From: Parabacteroides sp.
GTDB taxonomy: Bacteria > Bacteroidota > Bacteroidia > Bacteroidales > Tannerellaceae
Direction: 5' to 3'
Assembly (NCBI GenBank): GCA_020026285.1
Contig: JAHHQS010000173.1
Coordinates: 1-7,528 of the forward strand
Length of the DNA stretch: 7,528 nucleotides
The position numbers and the translations under genes were made by a program. This document shows positions 6,874 to 7,528 of this stretch, in pieces. Positions within the stretch are counted from its first letter, which is position 1. Each line of letters starts with the position of its first letter. Under the pieces are notes generated by a model. That model was not told the origin of the DNA and did no database searches. It was given only the letters and a program-made list of their open reading frames with translations.

Positions 6874-6899
6874 ATAGTGCGTGTTAAGATTGGTATGCT
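6869..6899 (+). promoter_or_regulatory. Extended -10 promoter with weak -35, probably activator-dependent
   Basis: TG-G-TATGCT at 6891-6899 is an extended -10 element. The best -35 match is CCGACA at 6869-6874 (four of six bases), with an over-long 19-bp spacer. It overlaps the last TCCGAC repeat. A weak, badly spaced -35 covered by a phased repeat array suggests activation by a bound protein. Expected start is near 6906. Confidence 0.55.
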
Positions 6900-6905
6900 G
6901 GGAGA

Positions 6906-6965
6906 TTGCAGCATCAAATTGAATCATTGATTTTGCCTCGTGCCAAAAGGTACGGGGCTTTTTTT
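6906..6965 (+). ncRNA. Possible short terminated leader RNA or small RNA
   Basis: A transcript from the extended -10 promoter would reach the first intrinsic terminator after about 60 nt. No convincing coding sequence with an RBS lies in that interval. It could be a stand-alone small RNA or the attenuated leader of the downstream genes. The 5' end is inferred from the promoter only. Confidence 0.3.
6935..6965 (+). terminator. Intrinsic terminator 1
   Basis: Ten-pair stem GCCTCGTGCC (6935-6944) and GGTACGGGGC (6949-6958), including two G-T pairs, with an AAAA loop. Seven T follow (6959-6965). This is a textbook rho-independent terminator. Confidence 0.9.
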
Positions 6966-6990
6966 ATGCCTTCTTCCAGACAATGGCATG

Positions 6991-7025
6991 AAAAAGAGTC
7001 AGAGAAAATTCTCTGGCTCTTTTTT
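6991..7025. terminator. Intrinsic terminator 2, potentially bidirectional
   Basis: Stem AGAGTCAGAG (6995-7004) and CTCTGGCTCT (7011-7020), ten pairs with one G-T, and loop AAAATT. T-run 7020-7025 follows on the plus strand, and the A-run 6991-6995 gives a T-run on the minus strand. It lies only about 25 bp after terminator 1. A minor ATGCC/GGCAT hairpin (6966-6989) sits between them. Confidence 0.88.
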
Positions 7026-7049
7026 ATTGCCTGCAAGGAGGACAGGCAG

Positions 7050-7157
7050 ATGAAAGAACGGTTTACAAATCACATTCGGGATTCTCCTTATTTCTTGAAA
7101 TTTAAACTTTCAAATTTCAAGAAAATGGAGGAACAACTATGTATTACGATCCAATAG
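7050..7157 (+). CDS. Small ORF / possible leader peptide, 35 codons
   Basis: An ATG at 7050 follows a strong AAGGAGG (7035-7041) with 8-nt spacing and opens a 35-codon frame ending at TAG 7155-7157. The RBS sits in the 9-nt loop of a 6-bp hairpin, TGCCTG (7028-7033) and CAGGCA (7043-7048). The product is basic and lacks a recognised domain; it begins MKERFTNHIRDSP. Codons in its middle encode a 13-bp inverted repeat, and its end overlaps the start of the next gene (7139) in another frame. The arrangement fits a leader peptide whose translation controls the downstream XRE gene. The frame is open upstream to 6906, but it runs through two terminators there, so the 7050 start is preferred. Confidence 0.5.
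   Translation: MKERFTNHIRDSPYFLKFKLSNFKKMEEQLCITIQ
7091..7124. repeat. Perfect 13-bp inverted repeat just before the XRE gene RBS
   Basis: TTTCTTGAAATTT (7091-7103) and AAATTTCAAGAAA (7112-7124) are perfectly complementary with an 8-bp spacer (AAACTTTC). It ends two bases before the GGAGG (7127-7131) of the 7139 gene and lies inside the small ORF. There is no T-run, so it is not a terminator. It may be an operator for the downstream XRE protein or an RNA hairpin controlling access to that RBS. Confidence 0.8.
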
Positions 7158-7381
7158 AGAGTGGAAAAAGAATCAGAAACCTGAGAAAAAATCTTGGACT
7201 TACACAAGAAGAGCTTGCTGAACAGTTAGGCGTGGCATTAAATACGATTTCTAGAATTGAGATTGGACAAAGAGGTGTGTCGATTGATTTAGCACTTGAA
7301 CTCGTTGTTCATTTTAACTCAACTCTTGATTACATAATTGCGGGACGTGGACCTGTTGTTTATCAGGAAAATGACGAGTGA
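7139..7381 (+). CDS. Small XRE-family transcriptional regulator
   Basis: An 80-residue protein that is nearly all one XRE/Cro-C1 helix-turn-helix domain. RIRNLRKNLGLTQEELAEQL (11-30) supplies helices one and two, VALNTISRIEIGQRG (32-46) the turn and recognition helix, and SIDLALELVVHFNSTLDYII (48-67) the closing helices. There is no protease-sensor or oligomerisation tail. GGAGG at 7127-7131, 7 nt upstream, supports the ATG. The start lies within the end of the 35-codon ORF, suggesting translational coupling. It probably regulates itself or adjacent element genes, possibly via the 13-bp inverted repeat. Family is certain; target is unknown. Confidence 0.9.
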   Translation: MYYDPIESGKRIRNLRKNLGLTQEELAEQLGVALNTISRIEIGQRGVSIDLALELVVHFNSTLDYIIAGRGPVVYQENDE

Positions 7382-7491
7382 AGATTATTTTTACCCGTAA
7401 TTCTACCAGCAAGGCAATAAAAACCTGTGAAAGAAAAAAGTACAATTTAGATACAGCAAATAAAAAGCTGCGAACCTTGCTACGAAAATAA
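7378..7491 (+). CDS. Possible 37-residue basic protein, GTG start
   Basis: A GTG at 7378 overlaps the TGA of the XRE gene (GTGA) and opens a 37-codon frame to TAA 7489-7491. A weak AGGA (7365-7368) lies 9 nt upstream. The predicted product begins VKIIFTRNSTSKAIKT and is strongly basic. Stop-start overlap and non-random composition favour a real, coupled gene. Its short length and non-ATG start make this tentative, and I recognise no family. Confidence 0.4.
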   Translation: MKIIFTRNSTSKAIKTCERKKYNLDTANKKLRTLLRK

Positions 7492-7497
7492 GTAGCA
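7478..7497. other. Short hairpin near the right edge, followed by a TTGACA
   Basis: TGCTAC (7478-7483) pairs with GTAGCA (7492-7497) across an 8-nt loop that includes the stop of the small GTG-start ORF. No T-run follows. A TTGACA at 7510-7515 could be the -35 box of a rightward promoter, but its -10 position is beyond the window. No other gene is seen from 7492 to 7528. Confidence 0.3.
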
Positions 7498-7528
7498 GAG
7501 GTGTGCACCTTGACAAACAGGCTTTCAA

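Noticed and set aside
6598..6927. 109-codon minus-strand frame covering the end of the sigma-like regulator and the TCCGA array
   Set aside because: Opposite a supported gene and promoter region, low-complexity aromatic composition, no RBS.
6906..7049. N-terminal extension of the small ORF back to an ATG at 6906
   Set aside because: It would translate through two intrinsic terminators, and no Shine-Dalgarno sequence at good spacing precedes 6906; the 7050 ATG has a strong RBS.
7314..7508. 64-codon minus-strand frame at the right edge
   Set aside because: Antisense to the XRE gene end and the small GTG-start ORF; no start signals.

Overview
The window looks like part of an integrative/conjugative element or similar mobile island from a low-GC Bacillota, most likely a clostridial or Lachnospiraceae-type host. 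The reasons are strong AGGAGG-type ribosome binding sites, AT-rich genes, and an ImmR/ImmA-style repressor-protease pair with a C-terminal tail typical of such elements. The species cannot be read from the sequence.

Left part (1-4776, plus strand): the tail of a defence operon. It begins inside the type I restriction subunit HsdR; the nuclease domain and presumably hsdM/hsdS lie upstream, outside the window. Only 35 bp later comes a 342-residue protein with a putative Cap4-like PD-(D/E)xK nuclease N-terminus. It overlaps by ATGA a 535-residue Rad50/SMC-like ATPase with a central CxxC zinc-hook motif. This nuclease-plus-hook-ATPase pair resembles a divergent two-gene Lamassu/ABC-three-component anti-phage system placed in the same operon as a type I restriction system. 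A long inverted repeat (4864-4922) separates it from the next, convergent genes.

Middle (4918-6255): immA and immR homologues on the minus strand, then a 277-bp control region. This region holds two consensus sigma-A promoters that face each other (TTGACA-16-TATAAT rightward, TTGACT-17-TATAAT leftward). About seven copies or half-copies of AACTTCTGA lie in and around them, and the rightward leader is structured. This looks like the maintenance/induction switch of the element: ImmR would bind the repeats and ImmA would inactivate ImmR on induction.

Right part (6256-7528, plus strand): a 185-residue regulator with a C-terminal sigma-region-4/ArpU-like helix-turn-helix. Immediately downstream are five TCCGA repeats spaced 11, 11, 11 and 12 bp, leading into an extended -10 box. 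The transcript expected from that promoter meets two strong intrinsic terminators within about 120 bp. Beyond them come a 35-codon small ORF whose RBS lies in a hairpin loop, a perfect 13-bp inverted repeat, an overlapping XRE regulator of 80 residues, and a possible overlapping 37-codon ORF. Together these suggest a layered cascade: ImmR/ImmA switch, then an activator, then a phased-repeat promoter with attenuation or antitermination, then the next set of element genes.

All functional assignments come from motif reading only; no database search was run.
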